This document shows positions 54,874 to 64,000 of a DNA stretch of 64,000 nt, one piece after another. Position 1 is the stretch's first letter. Every line of letters starts with the position of its first letter. The notes beneath the pieces were generated by a model, which worked only from the letters and a program-made list of their open reading frames with translations, had not been told where the DNA came from and did not search any database. The position numbers were made by a program, and so were the translations under genes. This DNA is from Parelaphostrongylus tenuis (Eukaryota > Nematoda > Chromadorea > Rhabditida > Metastrongylidae). The DNA lies in assembly GCA_019055375.1 (NCBI GenBank), contig JAHQIW010000002.1, forward strand, positions 124,001-188,000, given 5' to 3'.

Positions 54874-57800
54874 ATGTGCTGGCATGACGCCTCTCAGTCA
54901 TCCCTTCAGATGCGACAAACTAGAACAGCATCGAAGAGCGATGCTGATCCGTCATCAGATGACTCGGTGGAAGTGAACGTTTCCTTAAAAGGCCCCCCAT
55001 CGTCGGACCGAAGCTACGAAAGGAAGTTCGTCATAGCTAGAGGTAATCTATACTATTAGTGGGGCGTTTAGCGAAGTGGTAGTAATGCGGTGTATCAGGA
55101 AGCAAGGGCGCAGGTTCGATCTCTACTCCTCGAATTTTGCAGTGAATAAACAAACGCCGTAGGAACGCCTTAGCGGGGCTACTTTCGAGACCTTGACCCT
55201 TTGGGGACCGCCGTTGATAGCAGGCGGCGTAGCGCCGGTTGCTTACCTGGTAATCGGCGCCGTTGACCTTGCAGGTGGAGCGCGCAATCTCAGGAGGTGA
55301 AGCGCGATGTCTCCATTGCAGAGCGGAGTGAGGGGCGACGTCACGCGAGACGCTATATCGTGTGTCTTGTGGTTCCCAAAGGGTTAAAATGACTCGTCTT
55401 GACACCAGGTCTACGACATTTATAGGGGAAAAGAAATCCTCAAGCAGCAACCGAAGCAGCAAGTGAGTTGATCGAGGGTCTTTATGAAGGTTGATTGCGA
55501 AGATTAGAATTAGATGCAGATTGTGCTGGGATCCGGACTGCAAATTATGAAGAAGGGTCGTGCAAAAGTAGTGAAATGGGCTTTTTGATTAGCGGTGAAG
55601 ATTTTTATTCTGAAAGTTCTTCTTTTTTCCAGCAAATGGGCTCACTAATAGTTCTTTATATCGGGTCTGCCATCCGAAAAACGGGTCTCCGTGTCTATAT
55701 CGTATCAGCGAAAAAACATTGCGACGAGGTAAGGTTTCTTGTCGTTCTTTCAGGTTCCAGTAATATATCACGGAAGCTAATTTTAACACCTGACCACATA
55801 TTTTAAGCCTCTCATGAGATCTGTTATGGCACTTGTTAGATGTACGTTTCGGCCTTTCAGCCTCATCAGCATCACGGTGCCTCTCGGTTCGGTTAAACCC
55901 TTGCAGAGGGATATAACCCTGCATATAAACGAATTGACGCCGAACATGTTGCACTGCACCTGAGTGAGTAGTTCACTTCGCACGGCAGAGATGACAGATC
56001 ACTACATGTCAAGTTATATCATCACGCGATATTGCAGAGATTAACATGGCATGGCTGGAATTGAATGGTACCTTAGTATTCGACTGTTTTTGAGATCTTT
56101 CATTTCGAGTGTTTTTCTTAAGACCACAGCTCAAATTTCTATATGCCACGAAATCATTTTTGAGCCACGCATGTCGTCTGGTTTGTTAAAAAATACACGA
56201 CATTTAACATACCACACGACATACTTGGCTCAGACATGGTTTTGTGGTATATGGAAATTTGAGCTGCGGTCTTAAGAAAACACTCGAAATGAAAGTTATG
56301 ATATATTGAATATACTAGCCAGGAGCAATCGAGTGTACAACACTCTGTGTTTGGTGAGTTTTTCACTGGACATAGAGTGTAGAAATGTTCGTCGTCGCTA
56401 ACTCTTAGTGTGGGGAACGCGGCACCCACAGAGATTAGCAAAAGAGGAGAAAAGGTAACTGCCCGACTGACGAGATTGCAAGATCGAAACACATGTATCG
56501 GGCTCTATAAGTCAGCCCTCATTGACAGACCACTGACATGCGTGGCTCAAAAATGATTACCAGGCATATTGAAAATAGAGCTGTGGTCGTAAGAAAACAC
56601 TCGAAACGAAAGTTATGATATATTGAATATACCCGCCAAGAGCAATCGAGTGTACAACACTCTGTGTTCGGTGATAATTTCACTGGACACAGAGTGTATA
56701 ACGTTCGTCTTCGCAAACTCTTAGTGTGGGGACTAGAGCACCCGCACAGGATTGGCAAAAGGCGAGAAAGAGTAACTGCCCGACTGACGAGATTGCAAGG
56801 TCGAAACACGTGTATCGTGCTTTATAAGTCAGCCCATTTTTTAACAGACCACACGACATGCGTGGCTCAAAAATGATTTTGTGTCATATTTTTTGAGATC
56901 GCGCTCAAAATAATATATGACTTTATAGCTATTTTTCAGCCATGCATTTGGTTTGTTACGGGCTTTCATACGGTGCTATGCACGTGTTTCGGCCTTGTAC
57001 AACCTCGTCAGTAGCACAGTGCCTTTCGTCTTAGCCAATCCTCTCGGGTGGAACCCAACACTCTCACATAGAGGAGACGCAGACGGACTATTTACATGCG
57101 CCATTAAGTGGAAATTTCACTGAATAGGCAGTGTTGTAGCTCGATTACTCTTGGCTGGTATCATATTCATACTAAGCGTGGTCTAGGGAAACCCTCGAAG
57201 CGAATGGTCTAATGAATTTCACGCCGTGAGCGAAGAGTAATCAAATGTATAACACTGCCTAATCAGTGATATTTTCACTTAATAACGCGTGCAAAACAGT
57301 CCGTCTGCCTCTTCTCTATGTGAGGGTTTGGGATCCTTCCGAGAGGATTGGATCAGACGAAACGCGCCGTGCTAGTGATGAGGCTGAAAGGCCGAAACGT
57401 ACGTTTAGCACTAATAAGTGCCATAACGAATCTCATGAAAGGCTTAAAATATGCTGTCAGGGTGTATAAATTTCAAGTACGATTTTAAAAAGCAGTCGAA
57501 TACAAAGGCTTATTTTATAGGCTTTCATGATTTAGTAATTAATAGGAGTTTATACGAAGAAATGGAGGGGAGAGAAGGGTGGCGTGGTCGAGTGGTTTTG
57601 ATGCTCGTTGTGGCGCAGCGCTAGGCCGATCCTCACCCTGCTTTCCCAGCACTTTTAGGCAGTCAACAACGAACGTCCCTATGGAACGCCGCAGCCAGGC
57701 AATCTCGAAATTGCAAGAAGACGTGCTCAACCAGTATTCCACGGCGTCTAAGAAGAAAACAAAAAGGAATTGAATGATGGAATTACTTCTAAGGATACGA

Positions 57801-60800
57801 AGAAAAGTCTGACTGCCGTTTCGATGCACTTCACCTCCTTTAGAGCCGATGATTCAAGTCGATCGTCCACAGTCATCCGTTCCTGTGATCTTCGCCATCG
57901 CTGTCGTATCATTGTCATAAGCAGCCCTCATGTGGATGAGATTTAGAAAGAGGTTCCTCAGTCAAGTGGTACTCCACGGAAGAGGGTTCGACTCGAGCCA
58001 AAAGAAGTTTAAGATTCATAACGAGGGCGAATGAAAGTGGAATGATCAACTCGAATCATCGGCTCTGGAGAGGATGAAGATGTCGTGGAAACGTTAACCG
58101 AATAAAATTTTTCTATCAATTTTGGCATTAGCTCGTAGATGAGTCGTAGAAGGAACTATTGTTGATTGGTAATAGCAAGGTTAAAGGAAAGCTGGTTTCT
58201 GAAGTATTATTGCGCTTTGTATCAGATAGCTGAATATCTAGTCGTTATTTTTTCGTCACTGTTATTTTTATTGGGTTTGCAAGGAATTTCCAGGACTTTT
58301 CCGCTTTTGCTGGTTATGTTTCATGCACTTAAGCTTTTGTTTCACTATCGTTTAGAGGGGCTTCTTGCGATTATCTTGATATGTAACACTTATACATTGT
58401 TTTAATATGGGTTTCTCCTGAGAGCAAGAGCGATTGTTGATGCTTCGCGAGTGAGCCAGTCGTCCACAAGAAATCGACTGGTAAGCTGTTTTGAATGCAA
58501 CTGAGTCGTTCGTCTTCGATGACTTTCTATAAGGAGTGTAAGGCTCCCGAGAGAACTGACTATGATAAGATCGAAAGACGACGGGTTCTGCCCGGCTGAC
58601 GAGGCTGTAAGGACGAAACACGTGTATCGGGCTGTACAAGAGCCCTTACCGGACCACATGACAAGTTGGCTCAAATAATAACGAAGGGATCTATTGAAAT
58701 TTGAAGCGTGGTCTAAACGAAGCACTCGAAATAAAGGTATAATTATGAGTATTCTCCGTCGTTACATGCGGCAGACGATTTTGAGTGTAGTCATACTGCA
58801 ATTAGGATATTGATTGGTGGTTCGTTTCGGTTATCCGGGGAAACGATTATTCGACCTTATTCGCGGGGCAAGAATATTTAATAGGAGTGTTATTAGTAAG
58901 TTGCAAGCTATAATCTCTAGCTAGAGCCATATGTGGTCGGTGTTGAAATGGAATTATAGAAAAATATAATTATAGGAGAAATAGAATCATTTTTCACACC
59001 TTTTGCGCGCTGGCATTTTTCTCACATTTATAATCCGAGGGAGGCACGAAAAGCATATAAACGTGTAGAAAATTACGTAGTACCTGAGTCAATTGTTTTA
59101 TATGGAGTTCCTTCCAAAACAAAAAAAAATTTCTAGTTGAAATAAGCTGCATCCGCATGTTTAACCCGTCAAGGCTTCGATCGAACGCCCCACACCCCAG
59201 CCCCTGCGTTGGCAGGTAAACATGCTCGTTGAATATGTGAACCGCGATTTTAAGTTTCCCCTCTACACTGAACAGTCTTCCAAAAAAGCGGAGCATTGGA
59301 AACACTGAAACAAATGCTATCGAATGAGTATTAATAGTCTGAGGAAGGAGCTCTGTCAGAGCTCTGGCAAGGTGTAAAGCTCAAGTGTTCCCTTTCTCCT
59401 ACGGCGCTACCAAAAGAGCTCTTCTAAAAAGCCAATACATTTTTGAACTTTTCGAGACGTGTACTATCGAAAGAGTATCAGAACTCTAAGAAAAGAGTTT
59501 GTCTAGCGAAATATAAGTGGGATAAGAAGAAATACGCAGCGTCGTTTGTAACATAGTTTTATTTTGGATTTTACAGCGTTATAAAATTGGGTTTTGAAAA
59601 ACCGGCCGCGTAATGCTTTAGCCAGAGCTTTAAGATTTCGAATTATTACTAACACTTTTACGAAAAATTCTTGTCCAGCGAATGAGGTCGAACATTCATT
59701 TGTCCCCTGATAACCGAGAAGAGCCGATTGATCATTCATATGTTCTTTCATCATTATTTGAGCCAACTTGTCATGTGGTCTGGTAAGGGCTCCTGTACAA
59801 CCCGATACACGTGTTTAGTTCTTAAAGACTCGTCAGTCGGGTAGAACCCGTCGTCTTTCGATTTTTTTTATAGTCAGCTCTCTTGGGAGCTCTGCCTCCT
59901 TACAGAGAGTTATCGAAGACGAACGTTTTACCCTCTATGTCAAGCGAAATTTCTCCTAACACAGAGTGTTTTCGCACTCGATAGCGCTGGCTGGTATTTT
60001 CATCATTTTATACCTTTATTCATATGTTGTTTTTGTTCGGTGAAAAAAACGGGATAGACCTGCATAAAACGAAAAAAAACCGGAAAATTTCTTTTCAACC
60101 CAGTAAATCACCATCTAGAGAATCTCTATATAATTCCTTCAATAAGTGATCGCTGGGTTCTCCTCATTTCTCTTCAACTTATCGTCAGAGATGGGAAAAC
60201 ATTTAGGTGCTGAGTGTGGGTGAAACGTTTCGGTCATGGTTTTATGGCGATAGCGTGATATCGGACGGCTCGATTCGTCTTATGTCCCCACACATCCCCT
60301 ATTTCTAGCTCTGCCATATCTTCTAAAGTCAAAGGTAAGCGAATCAGTAATATTTCACCTGTCTGCGTCATTCACATATTTACCTATGCGTAATGCAAGT
60401 CAGCCTCTCATTCACTCAGGCCGCATTTCTTGAATTGGAGGAAATTCTATGTGATCCGGAATGTCCTTCAATAGCTGTGCTGCTGAAGAATGAGCAGTTT
60501 TTAAGGAACATTGATAGAGTTTGTGACTATAAAGGTGGGAACAATGAGGAAAGGTTCTTTTTCGTTAGACGGCAGCAAATGAATATTCGATCCATTTGAT
60601 GAAGTAGAACTTTTCATAACAGTGTTACTAATCATTCGAAAGCTTAAATCTCTGGCTACAGCCTTACATATCTGGTTTTCTAAGCAACCTTTTACAACGC
60701 TTGAAGATCAAAAAAAAAATACCTTGCATACCCGCTAAGAGCTTTCGTTTTTATCACGCGTATAGTTCGCTGGAAACACGGTAAAGCATATCATCGTGTA

Positions 60801-61656
60801 GAGAGACTTTCGTAATATCTCAGTCAGGCCGTTTTATTCGGAGTTTCCTTCGAAATGGCGATGAAATTCTCAGTTGAATAGCAAGTTAAATCCCACATCT
60901 CCAACACTTTAGACCACCGATCGATCGCCCCGCCTTCCCCCCCCCCCCTCCAACTCGTTGATTAGTCGGTAAACAAGCTCACCGATGAGGAAACACTATC
61001 CTATTTTCCCTGCTAGACGGTCTTGCCAGAAAGTGCACAGCGTTAGAATCATTAATACTTACGCTATCGAATGATTAGCAATAGTGCAAAAAGAGCTTTG
61101 TCCGGCGAGGTGTAAAACACAATTGTATTCCTTCTCTCACAGCGCTATCAAAAAGATCTCCCAAGGAGAAAGCGCACTTTTTGAATTTTTGGGGACTTGT
61201 GCTGCCCAAAAAGTACTAGAATTTTAAGGAACGAGTTTCGTCCAGCGAAACACAAGGGAGGCAAGGTAATAAACGCGTGGCTGTGTGAAACGTAATTTTA
61301 TTGTGAATGTTGCTGGACTACAAAAACCCTTTTTCAAAAAACGGCTGCATAGGGATTTCGCCAGTGATCTAAGCTTTCGGATTGAATAATGCCACTCCTA
61401 TGTAAAAATTCTCGTCTAGCGAATGAGGTTGAATATTCATTTGTCGTTGTCTAACAAGCAAGTATCGTATTTGATTTTCGTTCTCAAGTTTTCCGTTCCA
61501 TTGAGTGAGTATCCTCGTATTTTCAGACGTGTTTAGGGACAAAAGTGTATCGCTACAATGAAGCCAAAGCTCTCGAGTGGATTTCCAGTCGTTTCGATCG
61601 CCTTCGCGATGCACTGAGATCACAGAAAGACTTACACAAGTCAATCATAAATGACG
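54874..61656 (+). CDS. RNASEH2B: Ribonuclease H2 subunit B homologue, partial, with one frameshift
   Basis: Exons that fit: 55,409-55,462, 55,633-55,728, 60,207-60,334, 60,420-60,518 and 61,527-61,656. The last three give ETFRSWFYGDSVISDGSIRL and PLFLALPYLLKSK, then FLELEEILCDPECPSIAVLL, then VYRYNEAKALEWISSRFDRL. These correspond to the human subunit's SWFINQSV, PLFLLLHYL, LDQVVVDNVFPNCILLL and YYKYSKEKTLKWLEKKV. The 55,633 exon (SAIRKTGLRVYIVSAKKHCDE) fits just before. Subunit B is a non-catalytic part of the nuclear RNase H2 complex, which removes ribonucleotides from DNA. The 60,207 exon is 128 nt where 129 are needed: one base is missing around 60,294-60,298, so it shifts frame. An upstream frame (54,874-55,059, with YERKFVIARG) may be the first exon but its phase does not match the next. 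Remaining C-terminal exons are outside the window. Confidence 0.7.
55057..55135 (+). repeat. tRNA-like SINE head
   Basis: GTGGGGCGTTTAGCGAAGTG with TAGCGAAGTGGTAG (A-box-like) and GCAGGTTCGATCTCTACTCC (B-box-like) lie about 50 nt apart. The acceptor-stem halves do not pair well, so I do not call a tRNA gene. Confidence 0.5.
55187..55388. mobile_element. Short TIR element, about 200 bp, GC-rich
   Basis: TGACCCTTTGGGGACCGC and the complement of GTGGTTCCCAAAGGGTTAA are inverted ends. The interior is GC-rich (GGCGGCGTAGCGCCGGTTG) compared with its surroundings. It lies within the RNase H2B region. Confidence 0.7.
55830..56045. repeat. Anonymous repeat resembling 57,330-57,480
   Basis: TCATGAGATCTGTTATGGCA, ACGTTTCGGCCTTTCAGCCT and GTCAAGTTATATCATCACGC appear inverted in the 57,370-57,470 block (AGGCTGAAAGGCCGAAACGT), so they belong to one family related to family C. 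Confidence 0.45.
56095..56905. repeat. Family C tandem array
   Basis: At least three copies in a row. AAGACCACAGCTCAAATTTC opens the first. GAGTGTACAACACTCTGTGT occurs at 56,331 and 56,648. GAGCCACGCATGTC or its complement GACATGCGTGGCTCAAAAAT occurs at 56,161, 56,535 and 56,858. The unit is about 320-330 bp, and head-to-tail arrangement is clear between the second and third. Confidence 0.75.
56906..57480. repeat. Diverged family C copies
   Basis: CTTGTACAACCTCGTCAGTA, an AGTGGAAATTTCACTGAATA core, and a mirrored copy (about 57,190-57,440) with TAATCAGTGATATTTTCACT and GATGAGGCTGAAAGGCCGAA. The two halves are inverted relative to each other. Confidence 0.55.
57580..57785 (+). repeat. SINE-like family B
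   Basis: The head GGTGGCGTGGTCGAGTGGTT resembles the A-box of Leu/Ser-type tRNAs, and AGGCCGATCCTCACCC is a B-box-like remnant. The body has TAGGCAGTCAACAACGAACG and CGCCGCAGCCAGGC and ends with CGTCTAAGAAGAAAAC. This is the best tRNA-like head of the family. Confidence 0.65.
57843..58066. mobile_element. Short TIR element, about 225 bp
   Basis: GAGCCGATGATTCAAGTCGA and TCAACTCGAATCATCGGCTC are inverted ends. The similarity continues inward (GATCGTCCA...TCATCCG against CGAATGAAAGTGGAATGATC). No coding frame. Confidence 0.75.
58400..58745. repeat. Family C element, diverged
   Basis: TGACGAGGCTGTAAGGACGA, CGTGTATCGGGCTGTACAAG, CCGGACCACATGACAAGTTG and GAAGCGTGGTCTAAACGAAG match the family order. 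The 5' half is unlike other copies. Confidence 0.55.
58985..59725. repeat. Family R element, left arm missing
   Basis: Interior blocks (GGAGGCACGAAAAGCATATA, GCTATCGAATGAGTATTAAT) and the right arm (TTCTTGTCCAGCGAATGAGG) match the copy at 60,575-61,465. It lies in an intron of the RNase H2B gene. Confidence 0.6.
59738..60020. repeat. Family C element
   Basis: TCATTATTTGAGCCAACTTG, CTTAAAGACTCGTCAGTCGG and a core with TCAAGCGAAATTTCTCCTAA and CACAGAGTGTTTTCGCACTC. It ends about 190 bp before an RNase H2B exon. Confidence 0.6.
60575..61465. mobile_element. Family R element, longest copy (about 890 bp)
   Basis: The left arm (CGGCAGCAAATGAATATTCG) is inverted at the right (GAATATTCATTTGTCGTTGT, about 61,430). 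The interior includes TTTTTATCACGCGTATAGTT, a poly-C run at about 60,938-60,951, and GAATGATTAGCAATAGTGCA. It lies in the intron before the last visible RNase H2B exon. Confidence 0.7.
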
Positions 61657-61734
61657 GTTAGTCTATTTTTACGCTACACTTCCTTGAGCTCAATGATTCC
61701 ATCCATATTTTTCGAAAGAATTTTTTTGATCCTT

Positions 61735-61935
61735 TGAGGACACCACTGGAAAGCAAGCGGCGTCGCGTAGTCGCAGGGTCGTAGGCGGGCGGCATCTGCG
61801 TGTCTTTGCATGCTTATCTGGCTGTCTGCCTGCTGCCCCATGGGACGCGACGCCGCCATTATAATAGAAGAGTGACCTTTGAGTGTCGCGCGGCTTTGTA
61901 CGAAACGTGCCGTATGATCCTTGAAGGGTTAACTC
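61735..61935 (-). repeat. Family G repeat with inverted ends
   Basis: TGATCCTTTGAGGACACC and the complement of ATGATCCTTGAAGGGTTAA are its ends, similar to the element at 55,187-55,388. The interior GCTGTCTGCCTGCTGCCCCA and GCGACGCCGCCATTATAATA is the inverse of the family G blocks at 42,310 and 48,228. Confidence 0.6.
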
Positions 61936-62045
61936 TTTCCAGGTAAAGGTGCATCTTTGACAATAGACGATGGTTTCTCCCCATTGTTGAAGTAGAGAAT
62001 GTGCTGAGAACTTCACTGGCATATAAAAGGGCTTCTGCTGAAAGC

Positions 62046-62680
62046 TGATAAAGGATAAAAGGATAAGGCTCCGACATTGATCGTTCTCTGGGGATGCGCC
62101 ATTTATTTAACTCAAAGTGTCGTTAGAAGTGATTGAGTACTTTTCGGTTATAAGAGGACAAATGAAAAAACCGATCTGACTTCCTGGAGAGCAACTTTTC
62201 ATACGGGTAACCCTTCGAATGCTGCGATTTTTGGCTATAGCCCCAAGTGGCCGGTTTTCCAAAACACTTCTTTATAACGTTGTAAAATCCAAGATAAAAC
62301 TAGCCTCAGGCGCGCATATTTGTCGCCGGATAGAGCTCTTTCCTTGGACTATTAGTGATCATTCGATAGCGTAATGTCTGTTGATTCCAACGCGTAACGC
62401 AAGGAGTTTCTTTCCGTAACATCGATGAAAAAGTCTTTGTTCGAAGCCCAGCGACGTGAGGCTGTACTCAGAAAACTGAGCTTTCGAATGATTACTAAAC
62501 ACTCCTATGAAAGTTGCTGTCTAGCGAATAAGGTCGCTTTCTCATCTGTACTCTTCATAACTCTAAATTACTGTGGTTGAATGCGTACCTGGCTTATATA
62601 ATAACTTGTGGTAACCTTAATAGTGTAACAAGTCAGTGCTGCTATCCACTCAGGCAGGTCGTACTATCTCGCAGGTCATG
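62046..62680 (-). repeat. SINE family A, split by a family R insertion
   Basis: 62,046-62,137 holds the tail side (AAAGGATAAAAGGATAAGGC, GATGCGCCATTTATTTAACT). 62,573-62,680 continues with GGTTGAATGCGTACCTGGCT and AACAAGTCAGTGCTGCTATC, which follow on in intact copies. The head is too diverged to place. Confidence 0.65.
62138..62572. mobile_element. Family R element, short copy inserted in a SINE
   Basis: ATAAGAGGACAAATGAAAAA at the left and TCTCATCTGTACTCTTCATA at the right are the inverted arms, and the interior carries CTATTAGTGATCATTCGATA. Its position inside a family A SINE shows that family R moved after that SINE landed. Confidence 0.7.
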
Positions 62681-62954
62681 GAGAGATTTAAGACTCTGGG
62701 AGGCTTACCGACGACCCACTTGTGTGTCACGGGACATCTTCAACCATAACGCTACACACGCCTTCACAGACAGACATAGAAAAGGACTCTCGCGAAAAGA
62801 ATGAAGAAAGGGGACTTTATTCTAGTGTTAAATAACGTAATCCTTAATGCGAATAAGCTAAGAGGATACGTCTTTGTGGCCTGAGAAAATCAGGATTTTG
62901 TCATTGTGTTGAGAGATTGTGTAATCTTTACACGAAGATTTGTAGGTCGCTTTT

Positions 62955-63195
62955 TACTCCGTTCGATCTGTCGTACAAGGTTTTTTTTCACTGTGCGGAT
63001 CCCATTATTTCGAGCATCCACCTGAACATCGTTGAATACAGGTTGAGCATGCCTTCTTGCAGTTTCTGGGATAACCTGGCTGTGGCGTTCTATGGTACAT
63101 TTGTTGTTGACTGCCGGAGAGTGTTAGGAGCTACCGATCAGCCTGCTCTGCGTCGCCACGAGCATCACAACCATTCGGCCACGTCTTTCACCCTT
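62955..63195 (-). repeat. SINE-like family B
   Basis: CCTGGCTGTGGCGTTCTATG and TTGTTGACTGCCGGAGAGTG match the inverted body. The head is at the right (CATTCGGCCACGTC), followed by a poly-C run. Confidence 0.6.
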
Positions 63196-63394
63196 CCCCC
63201 CCCCCCCCCATCTTATATGCAGACTAAATATAATTTGAGTGCATTCAGTCTTGTCTGTTATGAGAAAAGACATATCAAATCATAGTTGCTAACCTCGAGG
63301 ACAATGCTGCTATCCTCTCACTTATTGGAGCCGATGCGCACCGTTAGAAACGTGTTGTAGAGGGAAAACCATAAGGAAAATAAAACGATATGTT

Positions 63395-63652
63395 AATCGA
63401 CTGATTCCTGGTGGATGCGCCATTTCTCGACTTCTTTAAGCGTCGCTAGAAGTTATTGAATGCGCATCTGTCCTCTGAAATGGTCCGTAGTGGTCTTCCG
63501 ATGCACAGAGTCAATACTGCTATCCTCTTAGAACAGTCTGATGTCAATACGCCGAACTCGGAAGGATGGAAGGCTTGGTGAACGTTGAACGCGAGATCGA
63601 AATAATAGATCACATATGTGTGTAAGGCAGCCGTAACCACTGCCCCACACGG
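63395..63652 (-). repeat. SINE family A
   Basis: GGTGGATGCGCCATTTCTCG, CTGCTATCCTCTTAGAACAG and TGGAAGGCTTGGTGAACG match the inverted family. The head end is CAGCCGTAACCACTGCCCCA, i.e. an A-box-like GGGGCAGTGGTTACGGC on the minus strand. The TATCCTTT tail is missing. Confidence 0.75.
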
Positions 63653-63861
63653 GCCTTATCTTGAAGATTCAGTGGTTTTTCATTCACCGTTACAGGCCGG
63701 GCCTTATGGTTAGTTGTAGTTTATTCTTCTCCAGTTTTTTATCGCATCAGTCAGGTTTTATACGTTTAAAGTGCTTTTAATGTAATTTGTGGCCTCCTTA
63801 GATTCTTGGCCCGCGACACTCGGGTTTTCTTTCATTGGCATACCTATGCCGCTACTTTCCA

Positions 63862-64000
63862 TTCATAAGGGACAAATGAATATTCGACTTCATGCGCTGT
63901 ACAAGAATTTTTCGTAGGAGTGTTAGTTATCATTCGAAAGCTCAAATTTGTGGCTCGCGCCCTACATAGGCGATTTTTGAAGAAGTTTTCCCACAGTGCT
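63862..64000. repeat. Family R, left arm running off the window
   Basis: GGGACAAATGAATATTCGAC, TAGGAGTGTTAGTTATCATT and GGCTCGCGCCCTACATAGGC match the left arm of other R copies. The rest lies outside. Confidence 0.6.

Noticed and set aside
58166..58405. 79-codon hydrophobic frame
   Set aside because: Hydrophobic by AT-rich codon composition; it does not fit the RNase H2B reading frame or splice sites.

Overview
The window is nematode DNA, most likely from a clade V parasite of the hookworm/strongylid type. The evidence is: small-exon genes with short TTTTCAG-like acceptors; a 5S rRNA sequence close to the Caenorhabditis one; RTE-clade retrotransposons; mariner relics; and a candidate spliced-leader acceptor 5 nt before the one complete gene. 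Most of the sequence is repeats and old introns. The genus is inference.

Genes: (i) a complete SRP54 gene on the + strand (45,199-53,020) has 12 exons with compatible phases and encodes 500 residues, the normal length of the family. (ii) Part of a MYST-family histone acetyltransferase lies on the - strand (33,506-34,634), with well-formed splice sites but one in-frame stop. (iii) Downstream of SRP54, exons of a ribonuclease H2 subunit B homologue (about 55,409-61,656, + strand) are spread between transposons, with one single-base frameshift, and the gene continues beyond the window. (iv) A small two-exon gene or gene end of unknown function lies at 17,415-17,803. The first 684 bases are a decayed duplicate of SRP54 exons 5-6 with their intron.

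Region by region: 1-9 kb holds the SRP54 duplicate, a mariner relic and short repeats. 9.8-10.4 kb has RTE fragments in opposite orientations. 14.1-15.2 kb holds 5S rRNA units. 17.4-28.3 kb holds the small gene, two long RTE copies, a mariner relic and (TA)n tracts that border retroelements. 29.7-35 kb holds a full-length SINE, a possible BEL/Pao gag relic and the MYST gene. 35-44.7 kb is mostly anonymous sequence with a mariner relic and SINEs. 45-53 kb is SRP54, whose introns carry a large palindrome, a nested RTE and several short elements. 53-64 kb is the RNase H2B region, invaded by inverted-repeat elements.

The most unusual content is the short-element population. I see at least four families with tRNA-like pol III heads (called A, B, D and E here), several long-inverted-repeat families (C, F, R, G and others), and mixed forms in which tRNA-like modules sit inside palindromes. 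One palindrome in SRP54 intron 2 has four tRNA-like modules. Family letters are local labels; I could not compare them with any database.
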